Source: Bacilli bacterium (GTDB lineage: Bacteria; Bacillota_I; Bacilli_A; RF39; UBA660). From it: a stretch of 11,263 nucleotides of DNA. The notes beneath the pieces were generated by a model. The model saw nothing but the letters and a program-made list of their open reading frames with translations. It ran no database searches and had not been told where the DNA came from. This document shows, one piece after another, positions 1-5,746 of this stretch. Where the stretch lies: assembly GCA_016296185.1 (NCBI GenBank), contig JAEDJT010000043.1:1-11263 (forward strand), read 5' to 3'. The position numbers and the translations under genes were made by a program. The first letter of the stretch is position 1. The number at the start of each line of letters is the position of its first letter.

Positions 1-24
1 CAATTTATCACCTTCTTTATTTAT

Positions 25-53
25 ATTATACATTACATCTTATAAAAAGTCAA
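25..53 (-). promoter_or_regulatory. Promoter P1, sigma-70/A type, reading out of the left edge
   Basis: On the minus strand a -35 TTGACT (53-48) and a perfect -10 TATAAT (30-25) are separated by exactly 17 bases. The predicted transcript start is the A at 18, the first base of the AAA found at the same place in all six promoters of the window. An SD-like GAAGGTGAT follows, and a TTG at 3-1 would give a 15-base leader, but the gene it drives lies outside the window, so that start is unproven. Confidence 0.85.
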
Positions 54-60
54 CTAATAT

Positions 61-90
61 TAAAAAATACCGATAAATTTATCGGTATTT
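61..90 (-). terminator. Rho-independent terminator of the P2 unit
   Basis: Positions 65-90 are a perfect 26-base palindrome (13-base arms centred between 77 and 78) containing the core ACCGAT/ATCGGT. On the minus strand the 3' arm ends in UUU and is followed by three more U's at 64-62. It closes the transcription unit that begins at P2 and sits just upstream of P1. The stop codon and last codons of the 40-residue gene at 79-201 are inside its first arm. Confidence 0.85.
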
Positions 91-201
91 ATCTAATGTT
101 TCTTTTTTCATTGTAATAATTTTTCCTTCTGAAGTTTCAATTATATAATATACAAACATATCTTTATTATAATACTCAGCTAAAATTTTATAATTATTCA
201 T
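79..201 (-). CDS. Small hypothetical protein, 40 residues
   Basis: This is a short open frame beginning MNNYKILAEYYNKD and ending TLDKYR. It is supported by a strong SD, GGAGGAATAAT immediately before the ATG, which overlaps the last codons and stop of the deoxyribonucleotidase gene (translational coupling). The protein is soluble and rich in Lys, Tyr and Ile. It shows alternating hydrophobic residues that could form a small beta sheet (FVYYIIETSEGKIITM). The last four codons run into the terminator palindrome. I do not recognise a family. Confidence that it is translated comes from the SD and the tight spacing, not from homology. Confidence 0.65.
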   Translation of the reverse strand: MNNYKILAEYYNKDMFVYYIIETSEGKIITMKKETLDKYR

Positions 202-202
202 A

Positions 203-784
203 TTATTCCTCCAAATTTTTATAATAATTTAATATTTCACCTAAAGCATAATCTATTTCTTTCCAATTTCTAACTCTTGTATGAACACCATCTTGATTTA
301 CATTTTGATTATGTGGCATATCATATAATAACGTCCAAGCAAATGGGTGATATTTTTTATATGTATCTAAATTACCTATATAGTCATCTATTAACACATC
401 TGCTTTTACCACATGTTTACATTCTGTATTAATAAATCCGTCAAAATATTCATATACTCCACATTGTTTAAGTAATTCAAGTTTTTTATCGAATGTTCCA
501 ACTTCTCTAGTTGCTGATACTAATAAGAATTTAACTCCTTTTTCATGATATTTTTTTAATACACTTTTAATATTATCATCTTTTAATTTCATTTTAAAAA
601 TTATATTAGGGTCATTTAAAGATTCAAATAATCCATGTTTAAATATTGTTTTATCTATATACCAATCTTTTATATCATTTTCAACAGTATGATTAGTGCC
701 ATGTTTTTTATTGTATTCATCTACTAAAACATTTAAAAAGTTAATGATTACATCGTCACAATCGATGGCACAATATATATTCAT
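203..784 (-). CDS. 5'(3')-deoxyribonucleotidase-like HAD phosphatase (NT5C type)
   Basis: This 193-residue protein resembles the NT5C family of HAD-superfamily phosphatases, which remove phosphate from deoxynucleoside monophosphates in the cytoplasm. HAD motif I is AIDCDDVI near the N-terminus, with D8 the expected nucleophile and D10 the acid/base. Motif II is the LLVSATR stretch (about 87-93). The motif III/IV region is KADVLIDDYIGNL (about 128-139), with the D133-D134 pair expected to bind magnesium. Length fits the family. The ATG is preceded by AGGATGTGTTTTT, a moderate SD. It lies 19 bases after the HNH/AP2-like gene in the P2 unit. In a phage, such an enzyme could adjust dNMP pools or salvage products of host DNA breakdown; that role is inference. 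Family assignment is fairly secure, exact substrate is not. Confidence 0.8.
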   Translation of the reverse strand: MNIYCAIDCDDVIINFLNVLVDEYNKKHGTNHTVENDIKDWYIDKTIFKHGLFESLNDPNIIFKMKLKDDNIKSVLKKYHEKGVKFLLVSATREVGTFDKKLELLKQCGVYEYFDGFINTECKHVVKADVLIDDYIGNLDTYKKYHPFAWTLLYDMPHNQNVNQDGVHTRVRNWKEIDYALGEILNYYKNLEE

Positions 785-803
785 AAAAACACATCCTATC
801 TAT

Positions 804-1559
804 TTAATCATTTATATCAATTTTATAGTTATACATTGCATTATACAATTCTTTAGGTATCCATTCTTTATATTGTTCAGCTACATATTTTATTTCATCT
901 TCTTTTACTTTTTTATATATGCTAAATGCTTCTTCAATAGTATCAACACGTTTTATAGTAGTTAATTTTTTACCTATATGGGCTTGTATACGATATTTAT
1001 TATATTTTTTATCCCATTGAACTCCTATTGGCAAATCTCCTCTATTTTTATCTGATTTTATAAATAATACATTTATTCTATTTGGAACTATTATGCAAGT
1101 AGAAGGAGAATAAATTTTATTACCATGCACTAAAATATCTTTATCAAGGCACATCTTTTCTCCTTCGATTTCATAATAATTCTCCTCATACCACTTAGCA
1201 AAGTTTTGAAAGTTGTGCCATTCTTCACATACCTCACAATCTTCATATGTGGTATATTTTTTCTTAATATTATTATCATAACATCTTTTCATCATATTAG
1301 ACCATGTATTAAAGCATTTTGTACATTTCCCATTTTTGCTAATCTTATATTCTCCTTCTCCTAAATATCCCATACCACAATATCTTCTCTCATAAGGACA
1401 TTTTATTTCTCCTTTTCTAAAACTTTGCCTAGTTGCTTTCTTATAAATCCAATTATATTTAGGAAAATATACATCCACATCATAACAACCATTATCTTTA
1501 ATAACTATCATCTTGCTCCCGAAATTATTGTAATTCTCCTCTCCGACTATTAATCCCAT
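804..1559 (-). CDS. HNH/AP2-like phage DNA-binding protein, possible free-standing homing endonuclease
   Basis: A 251-residue protein of a type common in phages of Bacillota. The N-terminal part (about 10-75) resembles the region these proteins carry before the nuclease-like core (RKGEIKCPYERRYCGMGYLGEG). The middle (about 79-165) has CTKC, then WSNMMKRCYD, the CEVCEEWHNF segment and KIYSPSTCIIVPNRINVLF. The C-terminal part (about 175-230, IGVQWDKKYNKYRIQAHIGKK then IEEAFSIYKKVKEDEIK) looks like an AP2-type DNA-binding fold. Cys79, 82, 93, 108 and 111 could hold zinc. I cannot point to a complete catalytic HNH triad, so the nuclease activity is uncertain. I chose ATG at 1559 (MGLIVGEEN) because GAGGTGATTTAT precedes it at proper distance; a GTG three codons earlier sits in that SD. 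Such genes are often mobile and move between phages. Confidence 0.65.
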   Translation of the reverse strand: MGLIVGEENYNNFGSKMIVIKDNGCYDVDVYFPKYNWIYKKATRQSFRKGEIKCPYERRYCGMGYLGEGEYKISKNGKCTKCFNTWSNMMKRCYDNNIKKKYTTYEDCEVCEEWHNFQNFAKWYEENYYEIEGEKMCLDKDILVHGNKIYSPSTCIIVPNRINVLFIKSDKNRGDLPIGVQWDKKYNKYRIQAHIGKKLTTIKRVDTIEEAFSIYKKVKEDEIKYVAEQYKEWIPKELYNAMYNYKIDIND

Positions 1560-1569
1560 ATAAATCACC

Positions 1570-1752
1570 TCATTCTAATATATTTAATACAATTATAAAT
1601 AAAAGTACATCTATGATTATTGCTCCTACTAAACTAATTGTCTCCATCAAGAAACAAAACAACCACATTATACCAATAGTAGCCAAAACCATTATTATAG
1701 CTATACCAAGATGTCTAAACCATTCTTTTAACACCTTAGTCATTCTACTCAT
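1570..1752 (-). CDS. Small two-helix membrane protein, 60 residues
   Basis: The protein begins MSRMTKVLKEWFRHLG, a short basic cytoplasmic segment, followed by two hydrophobic spans at about 15-36 (IAIIMVLATIGIMWLFCFLM) and 39-58 (ISLVGAIIIDVLLFIIVLNI). It should be an inner-membrane hairpin with both ends inside. I use ATG at 1752 because TAGGAGGTAAAAAT lies directly before it. A frame-extending ATG at 1773 lies inside the end of the gene before and has no good SD. The SD includes the stop codon of the preceding gene, so translation is coupled. The TGA stop is in turn part of the SD of the HNH/AP2-like gene. No family recognised. Confidence 0.75.
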   Translation of the reverse strand: MSRMTKVLKEWFRHLGIAIIMVLATIGIMWLFCFLMETISLVGAIIIDVLLFIIVLNILE

Positions 1753-1763
1753 ATTTTTACCTC

Positions 1764-2174
1764 CTACCACCATTTTTCTATATCATAAGCCATTATATTA
1801 AAATAACATACTCTAGGTAATCTTTCTATCCAATTATGCAATTCCTTCCATGTTAACTCTAACAATTGTTGTTTACTAAATAAATCAATCTCTTCTTGAG
1901 TATAATGTCTTCTTATTATTAATTGATTATCTCTATCTGTATATACCCAATTATTTGGTATATTATATCCTTTATCTTTAGCTAAACGTATTTTAGTAAT
2001 ATTATCAAAACTTATATATGTTCCCATAGTATATAAATTTAATCCTGTTTTATCAAATTCTTCAATATGACCACTACATGAATAAGATGAAAAATATCCC
2101 AATTTATTTAATTCCATTATATCTTCTGCAATATTATCGTCAAGTTCAAATATTTTAGTTTCTTTAACTATCAT
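1764..2174 (-). CDS. Hypothetical phage protein with SCSGH motif, 136 residues
   Basis: The protein begins MIVKETKIFELDDNIAEDIMELNK and carries the segment LGYFSSYSCSGHIEEFD at about 25-41, then IYISFDN-like strands and a C-terminal helical part ending YDIEKWW. Small proteins in which a short helix is followed by GY..SYSCSGH recur in phages and bacteria. The motif vaguely recalls the SSCSG stretch of TYW3-like tRNA-modifying proteins, but I see no further support for that. Cys33 and His36 could bind metal or be catalytic. Start: ATG at 2174 follows AAAAGGAGGGATAGTAAT. An upstream ATG at 2210 would overlap the preceding gene and contain the SD as codons, so I reject it. Function unknown. Confidence 0.7.
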   Translation of the reverse strand: MIVKETKIFELDDNIAEDIMELNKLGYFSSYSCSGHIEEFDKTGLNLYTMGTYISFDNITKIRLAKDKGYNIPNNWVYTDRDNQLIIRRHYTQEEIDLFSKQQLLELTWKELHNWIERLPRVCYFNIMAYDIEKWW

Positions 2175-2196
2175 ATTACTATCCCTCCTTTTATGA

Positions 2197-2538
2197 TTAT
2201 CTATAACCATTTTTCTTTAGAATTTCTTCAAATTTTAAAGGTGGTATAGAAATTCTTTCTAAAATTACATCATACGTTAAAAGACCTTCTTTTTTATATG
2301 ATTCTTCTCTAATTTTAACTCTTGTTTCTAAGTCTTCCCATTCTTCTTCGCTAAAAAATATATTAACATATTTATATAAACCATTATTCCACATTCTACT
2401 ATCTCTCCATGTTTCAACATAAACGTCTTCCATACTTTCAGCAACTACATAAAAGGGTGTTCCAAAAAAAGAACTATTCTCTAATTCATTTAGCCTACAT
2501 ATTCTCTTTCTTCTTATATCATATACAAATTTATCCAT
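2197..2538 (-). CDS. Hypothetical protein, 113 residues
   Basis: A soluble, charged protein (MDKFVYDIRRKRICRLNE...) with an aromatic-rich middle (FFGTPFYVVAESMEDVYVETWRD, about 24-46) and an acidic helix with EEEWEDLETRVKIREESYKKE (about 64-84). No membrane segment, signal peptide or recognised motif. It starts 10 bases after the preceding stop. The SD is a modest TAGGTGGTAAAGT that includes the preceding TAG stop, which suggests coupled translation. It is the second gene of the P2 unit. Function unknown. Confidence 0.75.
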   Translation of the reverse strand: MDKFVYDIRRKRICRLNELENSSFFGTPFYVVAESMEDVYVETWRDSRMWNNGLYKYVNIFFSEEEWEDLETRVKIREESYKKEGLLTYDVILERISIPPLKFEEILKKNGYR

Positions 2539-2548
2539 ACTTTACCAC

Positions 2549-2839
2549 CTAACTTAAATATTTATCTGATAATTTTTCAACTCTTTTTACAGTTAAATCT
2601 TTATATTTTTTAAGTTTTTCTTGTTTAGTTAATCCTCTTATAGAATTTGTTCCTTCAACTTTTTCAGATATAACATATATATTATAAACCTTATTACATT
2701 CAATACAGTAATCAGCTAACATATAATCATCTAATTCTGATACATAAAGTAAACATTTCTTATATTCATGTTTATGGTTAGATTTTTTTACTGTTTTATA
2801 TTTTTTCTTTTTATATTTTGGTATTTCATCATTATACAT
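2549..2839 (-). CDS. Zinc-ribbon-like small basic phage protein, 96 residues
   Basis: First gene after promoter P2, with a 26-base predicted leader and SD AAAGGAGAGGATGG. The N-terminus is strongly basic (KYKKKKYKTVKKSNHKHEYKKC). A likely metal site is formed by His22/His24, Cys29, and a CIEC knuckle at Cys45 and Cys48 (ADYCIECNKVYNIY). This layout, a basic H-x-H ... C ... CxxC pattern, is typical of small phage proteins of unknown role and could bind nucleic acid. The C-terminal half (about 70-96) is helical and Lys-rich. I do not recognise a named family; DNA or RNA binding is inference from charge and the putative zinc site. Confidence 0.7.
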   Translation of the reverse strand: MYNDEIPKYKKKKYKTVKKSNHKHEYKKCLLYVSELDDYMLADYCIECNKVYNIYVISEKVEGTNSIRGLTKQEKLKKYKDLTVKRVEKLSDKYLS

Positions 2840-2871
2840 TTAACCATCCTCTCCTTTATCTATTTGATTAT

Positions 2872-2900
2872 ATTATACATTAAAATTTATTAAAAGTCAA
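2872..2900 (-). promoter_or_regulatory. Promoter P2 (TTGACT-N17-TATAAT)
   Basis: The -35 TTGACT is at 2900-2895 and the -10 TATAAT at 2877-2872, with a 17-base spacer beginning TTTAATAAA and ending ATG. The predicted start is A2865. It drives the seven-gene unit from the zinc-ribbon-like gene down to the 40-residue protein. It lies only 14 bases after the terminator of the previous unit. Confidence 0.88.
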
Positions 2901-2910
2901 CAAAGGTTAA

Positions 2911-2940
2911 TAAAAAAGTAGAGAAAAAATTCTCTACTTT
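2911..2940 (-). terminator. Rho-independent terminator of the P3 unit
   Basis: On the minus strand an 11-base-pair stem (arms 2940-2930 and 2925-2915, core GTAGAG/CTCTAC) with a four-base loop is followed by UUU at 2914-2912, continuing a U-rich 3' arm. It begins five bases after the stop of the 91-residue membrane protein and precedes P2. Confidence 0.87.
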
Positions 2941-2945
2941 AAATA

Positions 2946-3221
2946 TTACCAAAACATTACTATTACAAGAACAACCATTAATAATATAGAAAATAATACA
3001 GATATTCCAAATACTTCTCTTACAGTATTTTTTATTAAATTTACGAAATACTCTTCTGGAATTCCAGATTCTACTATTCTTTCTTTATTCTTATTAATTG
3101 TTTCTCCTATTAATTTATTTATTTTTTCTTTGTTTTTCATTGTACGATATAACATAGATGATATTATTAAACTAAGAAGTACACTAGCTAAAATTATGGC
3201 AATTAATATTATTTTAAACAT
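2946..3221 (-). CDS. Membrane protein with two terminal transmembrane helices, 91 residues
   Basis: An N-terminal hydrophobic span (about 3-25, IILIAIILASVLLSLIISSM) and a C-terminal span (about 71-90, FGISVLFSILLMVVLVIVMF) flank a charged, helical middle (about 27-68, RTMKNKEKINKLIGETINKNKERIVESG). Both ends are probably on the same side, with the middle forming a loop or coiled helix. The start follows AAGGAGAGATAGT, which contains the last codons and TAG stop of the amylase gene one base away, so the two are translationally coupled. It ends the P3 unit at a terminator. Not a recognised holin; the two-helix layout and charged middle do not allow a firm call. Function unknown. Confidence 0.75.
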   Translation of the reverse strand: MFKIILIAIILASVLLSLIISSMLYRTMKNKEKINKLIGETINKNKERIVESGIPEEYFVNLIKNTVREVFGISVLFSILLMVVLVIVMFW

Positions 3222-3222
3222 A

Positions 3223-4272
3223 CTATCTCTCCTTATATTCTCTTATTTTCTTTTTATAATAATTAAATAAGCTATTAGGGTCTTTACGTTGATATTCAAC
3301 TCTTATCCATTCCATTGGTTGTCTTACTTTCCAATCGCCATGTCCTCCTTCCTTAACATTACAATCTTCATACATACCTGTAGCAACTTCTTCCCCGTAA
3401 TACAAACAAACATCTCCATTTAATGAAAATAATAAATCTACAGCTTTAAATAATTTATTCATATTATGACCTACGGAATTAGATATTCTTGTCATGTCAT
3501 GATTATTAAGAAAATTTACATCGTATCGTGGGTCGTTTTTAATTACAAGAGGTTCACCTGTATTTAAAGTATGCTTAATCCAACCCGACATTTCAAAATT
3601 AAAAGATTTACCTATTGTTCTAGCATATTTATTTGATATCTCATAAGTGTCCCATGCTTCAGCAACTAAATAAGCATCACTCTTTATACTTCTAACCATA
3701 CCACTAAACCAACCCCAAAATTCTATTGGGTCACATCCATAACTTATATAAGGAACTGCATCTAATCTAAATCCATCTACTCCATGTTCTAACCAAAATT
3801 TAGCTATATTTGTTATCATATCTCTAACCTTTTTACTACTTCCATTTAACGATGGCATATCATGAGACCAAGGACTGTAGTAGAATTTACCATTTTCATA
3901 ACAATAACTCCATTTTTTATCTATTTGTGTATCACTCCAAAAATAACAATCATTATTACCTTTAATACTTTCTTTAAATAAACTATTATGATAATCCGTA
4001 TGACATAGCACCAAATCTAAAAATACTTCTATACCTTTGTCGTGTGCTTTAGCTATAAGTCTATCAAAATCGTCTAACGTACCAAATTGTTTTTTTATTG
4101 CGAAGTAGTTACTAACATTATATCCATGTTCACTAGGACTTTCAAATATAGGAGTAAGCCATATAGATGTTACTCCTAATTCTTCTATGTAATCTAATTT
4201 ATCCGTCATATCTTTTAAATCACTAAAAAAAGCTGGAGAATATATTTCATATATTATTCTTTTCTTATTCAA
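3223..4272 (-). CDS. GH13 alpha-amylase-family glycoside hydrolase, catalytic barrel only
   Basis: A 349-residue enzyme of glycoside hydrolase family 13, expected to hydrolyse or transfer alpha-glucosidic bonds in glycogen, starch or oligosaccharides. The GH13 conserved regions are visible: region I DLVLCHTD (86-93), region II GFRLDAV with nucleophile D171, region III VAEAWD with acid/base E205, region IV FLNNHD with D259. CLYYGEEVATGM (289-300) and VRQPMEW (316-322) match the usual late barrel motifs. The C-terminal NYYKKKIREYK aligns with the last barrel helix, and the usual beta-sandwich domain C is absent; homologues with it are about 450-550 residues. Region I has Cys90 where Asn is almost invariant. 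No signal peptide, so cytoplasmic. The start is TTG at 4272 after AAGGATGTGTTAAT, which suggests modest translation. It lies in a phage unit driven by P3. Family is sure, substrate is not. Confidence 0.92.
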   Translation of the reverse strand: MNKKRIIYEIYSPAFFSDLKDMTDKLDYIEELGVTSIWLTPIFESPSEHGYNVSNYFAIKKQFGTLDDFDRLIAKAHDKGIEVFLDLVLCHTDYHNSLFKESIKGNNDCYFWSDTQIDKKWSYCYENGKFYYSPWSHDMPSLNGSSKKVRDMITNIAKFWLEHGVDGFRLDAVPYISYGCDPIEFWGWFSGMVRSIKSDAYLVAEAWDTYEISNKYARTIGKSFNFEMSGWIKHTLNTGEPLVIKNDPRYDVNFLNNHDMTRISNSVGHNMNKLFKAVDLLFSLNGDVCLYYGEEVATGMYEDCNVKEGGHGDWKVRQPMEWIRVEYQRKDPNSLFNYYKKKIREYKER

Positions 4273-4280
4273 ATTAACAC

Positions 4281-4286
4281 ATCCTT
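4281..4286 (-). promoter_or_regulatory. Ribosome binding site deciding a TTG start
   Basis: AAGGAT on the minus strand lies eight bases before the TTG at 4272-4270. No ATG or GTG at suitable distance opens the same frame, and MNKKRIIYEIYSP from this TTG matches the usual first strand of the GH13 barrel. Confidence 0.6.
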
Positions 4287-4292
4287 ATTATT

Positions 4293-4502
4293 TTATAGAT
4301 TATCTAAAGCATTGCATATACATTTAATACAAACTTCATCGGGATTATCTAACATATCTCTTTTACAATTTTCACAACTACCTATTCCAAGTTCATCTAC
4401 ACAACGTAAACTCATCATTTCATAAAGTTTTATAAAGTTTTTTCTACCTAATGATTCGTATACTGTCATTAATATAGCTAAATCTTTATTACTTGTTTTC
4501 AT
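4293..4502 (-). CDS. Small protein with CxxC pairs, 69 residues
   Basis: The protein begins MKTSNKDLAILMTVYESLGRK, a helical part, and ends in a cysteine-rich segment: GIGSCENCKRDMLDNPDEVCIKCICNALDNL, with a CxxC pair, a gap of about 11 residues, then CIKC and one more Cys, a likely zinc site. The start ATG at 4502 is preceded by AAAGGAGAATGAAGAAG. The frame is open upstream to 4586, but that stretch overlaps, in another frame, the better supported 55-residue gene, so I use the shorter form. It overlaps that gene by 14 bases (coupled). Function unknown. Confidence 0.72.
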   Translation of the reverse strand: MKTSNKDLAILMTVYESLGRKNFIKLYEMMSLRCVDELGIGSCENCKRDMLDNPDEVCIKCICNALDNL

Positions 4503-4656
4503 CTTCTTCATTCTCCTTTTTATATTCCTTGAAATATTTGCAAGAATAAGCCTGTTCTTTATAAATGATATCATGTTTATCAACATAACACATCCTCCTT
4601 ACACAATAAAAACAATCAAAACAATTTTTAGTATGATTTAATTTATTATCTGACAT
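4489..4656 (-). CDS. Small cysteine-rich protein, 55 residues
   Basis: First gene after promoter P3, with a 26-base predicted leader and SD TTGGTGGTGATTAT before the ATG. The sequence starts MSDNKLNHTKNCFDCFYC, with cysteines at 12, 15, 18, 23 and 39 (CFDCFYC then MC then YSCKYF), and ends in an acidic-basic tail KKENEEDENK. The pattern suggests a small zinc-binding module; small proteins of this pattern occur in clostridial genomes and phages. The frame is hidden by a longer open frame in another phase, but promoter, SD and cysteine spacing favour this one. Function unknown. Confidence 0.7.
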   Translation of the reverse strand: MSDNKLNHTKNCFDCFYCVRRMCYVDKHDIIYKEQAYSCKYFKEYKKENEEDENK

Positions 4657-4688
4657 ATAATCACCACCAATTTTATAACTTTACCTAT

Positions 4689-4717
4689 ATTATACATTAT
4701 ATTTTATTAAAAGTCAA
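4689..4717 (-). promoter_or_regulatory. Promoter P3 (TTGACT-N17-TATAAT)
   Basis: The -35 TTGACT is at 4717-4712 and the -10 TATAAT at 4694-4689, with a 17-base spacer. Predicted start A4682. The -35 is eight bases past the stop of the preceding gene, with no terminator between, so read-through from P4 is likely. It drives the cysteine-rich genes, the GH13 enzyme and the 91-residue membrane protein. Confidence 0.88.
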
Positions 4718-4725
4718 CTTATATT

Positions 4726-4875
4726 TCAATCTTTTACCATAATCCTTGATATAATTCTACAAATTAAAGAAAATAAAAACCATGAAATATTAGTTGTCAT
4801 GAATGTCAACATTATACCTAAGAAAAATAATAATATAAATAATGTAGCTAATAAATATCTTACATTCTCACTCAT
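4726..4875 (-). CDS. Small membrane protein, 49 residues
   Basis: Sequence begins MSENVRYLLATLFILLFFLG. Two hydrophobic spans, about 7-26 and 29-43, are separated by a short TTN turn, and a basic tail (SRIMVKD) follows. It is probably an inner-membrane hairpin. The ATG is preceded by GTAGGGGTGAATAT, which begins in the TAG stop of the preceding gene, so translation is coupled. It ends in TGA, and is the last gene of the P4 unit, directly before P3. No family recognised; a role in membrane modification is possible but unsupported. Confidence 0.68.
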   Translation of the reverse strand: MSENVRYLLATLFILLFFLGIMLTFMTTNISWFLFSLICRIISRIMVKD

Positions 4876-4885
4876 ATATTCACCC

Positions 4886-5104
4886 CTACTCTAAATAAAA
4901 GTGTAATGCATTTTTAAATATTTTTATATTATCATATAATTCAAGTTCTTTATTATTCAAAGGTCTTATATAATTTCCATATAAGTTATATACTACTTCA
5001 TCTTTTATATAACATCTTTTACCTATACTTTCACTTAATTCTTTTTCGTTATATTTTATTTTCTTTATAATCCTATTTATAGTTTCCATTTCTCTTTTAC
5101 TCAT
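4886..5104 (-). CDS. Hypothetical protein, 72 residues
   Basis: The protein begins MSKREMETINRIIKKIKYNEKELSESIGK and continues with a beta-like segment (CYIKDEVVYNLYGNYIRPLN) and a final helix (ELELYDNIKIFKNALHFYLE). ATG at 5104 follows a strong SD, ATAAGGAGGAAGATA, made from the final codons of the preceding gene, which it overlaps by eight bases. Longer in-frame starts up to 5203 would lie inside that gene with no SD and are rejected. No motif recognised. Confidence 0.72.
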   Translation of the reverse strand: MSKREMETINRIIKKIKYNEKELSESIGKRCYIKDEVVYNLYGNYIRPLNNKELELYDNIKIFKNALHFYLE

Positions 5105-5735
5105 TATCTTCCTCCTTATATTCATCTCTATAATCAAATATCCATCCACCCATGCATCTACTGTCACATCCACCATACGCAACAATATAACAATTTTCAT
5201 CATCTATTTCTTTTATCCATACATCGTCAGATGATTTATCTCCAAATATCAAATCTATACGATTATATTCTTCATTTTTTGTCACTTTTCCAAATTTACT
5301 TAATGTATTCATTAATTCTTTAACATTCACTATCTCCTTATTATTCGACACTTCTTTTAATAATTCATGTATTACGCATATATTAGTTACCTTTCTATAG
5401 TCTAATACATAGTTTTCATCTTCTACTACATCACACCATTTTTCATCTATGTCACGATTATAATACTCAAGATGATTACCAAATGGGCTAACCCAGTTGT
5501 CTATAATCATACCATCTAATTCTTTAGCCCATTTAACACCTTTAAGTTCTTTTTCAAATTCTTCGCTAGACTTATTTGCCCATTCAAAGTATGACTTTAA
5601 ATTTACCCATGTGGTTATTTTTATCATTCTTTCTTTTTCTTCATCAGTTAATTTATTTATTTTTTCTGAATATTCTTTATGAACATCTAATCTTTCTTTA
5701 ATATATTTTTCTCTATTAAATATAAATACCTTCAT
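5097..5735 (-). CDS. Hypothetical protein, 212 residues
   Basis: A soluble, acidic protein starting MKVFIFNREKYIKERLDVHKEY. The first third is helical and charged; the middle has WVSPFGNHLEYYNRD (about 81-95); the C-terminal third contains GDKSSDDVWIKEIDDENCYIVAYGGCDSRCMGG, with GGCDSRC a possible metal site or disulfide-type pair. It follows the aminopeptidase gene by 11 bases with SD TTAGGAGGTATTAAT, so it is co-transcribed from P4. I recognise no family, and no catalytic signature is convincing. Confidence 0.75.
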   Translation of the reverse strand: MKVFIFNREKYIKERLDVHKEYSEKINKLTDEEKERMIKITTWVNLKSYFEWANKSSEEFEKELKGVKWAKELDGMIIDNWVSPFGNHLEYYNRDIDEKWCDVVEDENYVLDYRKVTNICVIHELLKEVSNNKEIVNVKELMNTLSKFGKVTKNEEYNRIDLIFGDKSSDDVWIKEIDDENCYIVAYGGCDSRCMGGWIFDYRDEYKEEDNE

Positions 5736-5746
5736 ATTAATACCTC

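Noticed and set aside
696..965. Plus-strand open frame of 89 codons, very Phe/Ile-rich
   Set aside because: Lies opposite two well-supported minus-strand genes, has no SD, and its composition is what AT-rich antisense gives.
1613..1801. Plus-strand open frame of 62 codons
   Set aside because: Antisense shadow of the small membrane protein gene; no SD or promoter on that strand.
5105..5203. N-terminal extension of the 72-residue gene
   Set aside because: It would lie inside the preceding gene with no SD, while a strong SD precedes ATG 5104.
5497..5682. Plus-strand open frame of 61 codons
   Set aside because: Fully inside the 212-residue minus-strand gene, low-complexity Ser/Phe composition.
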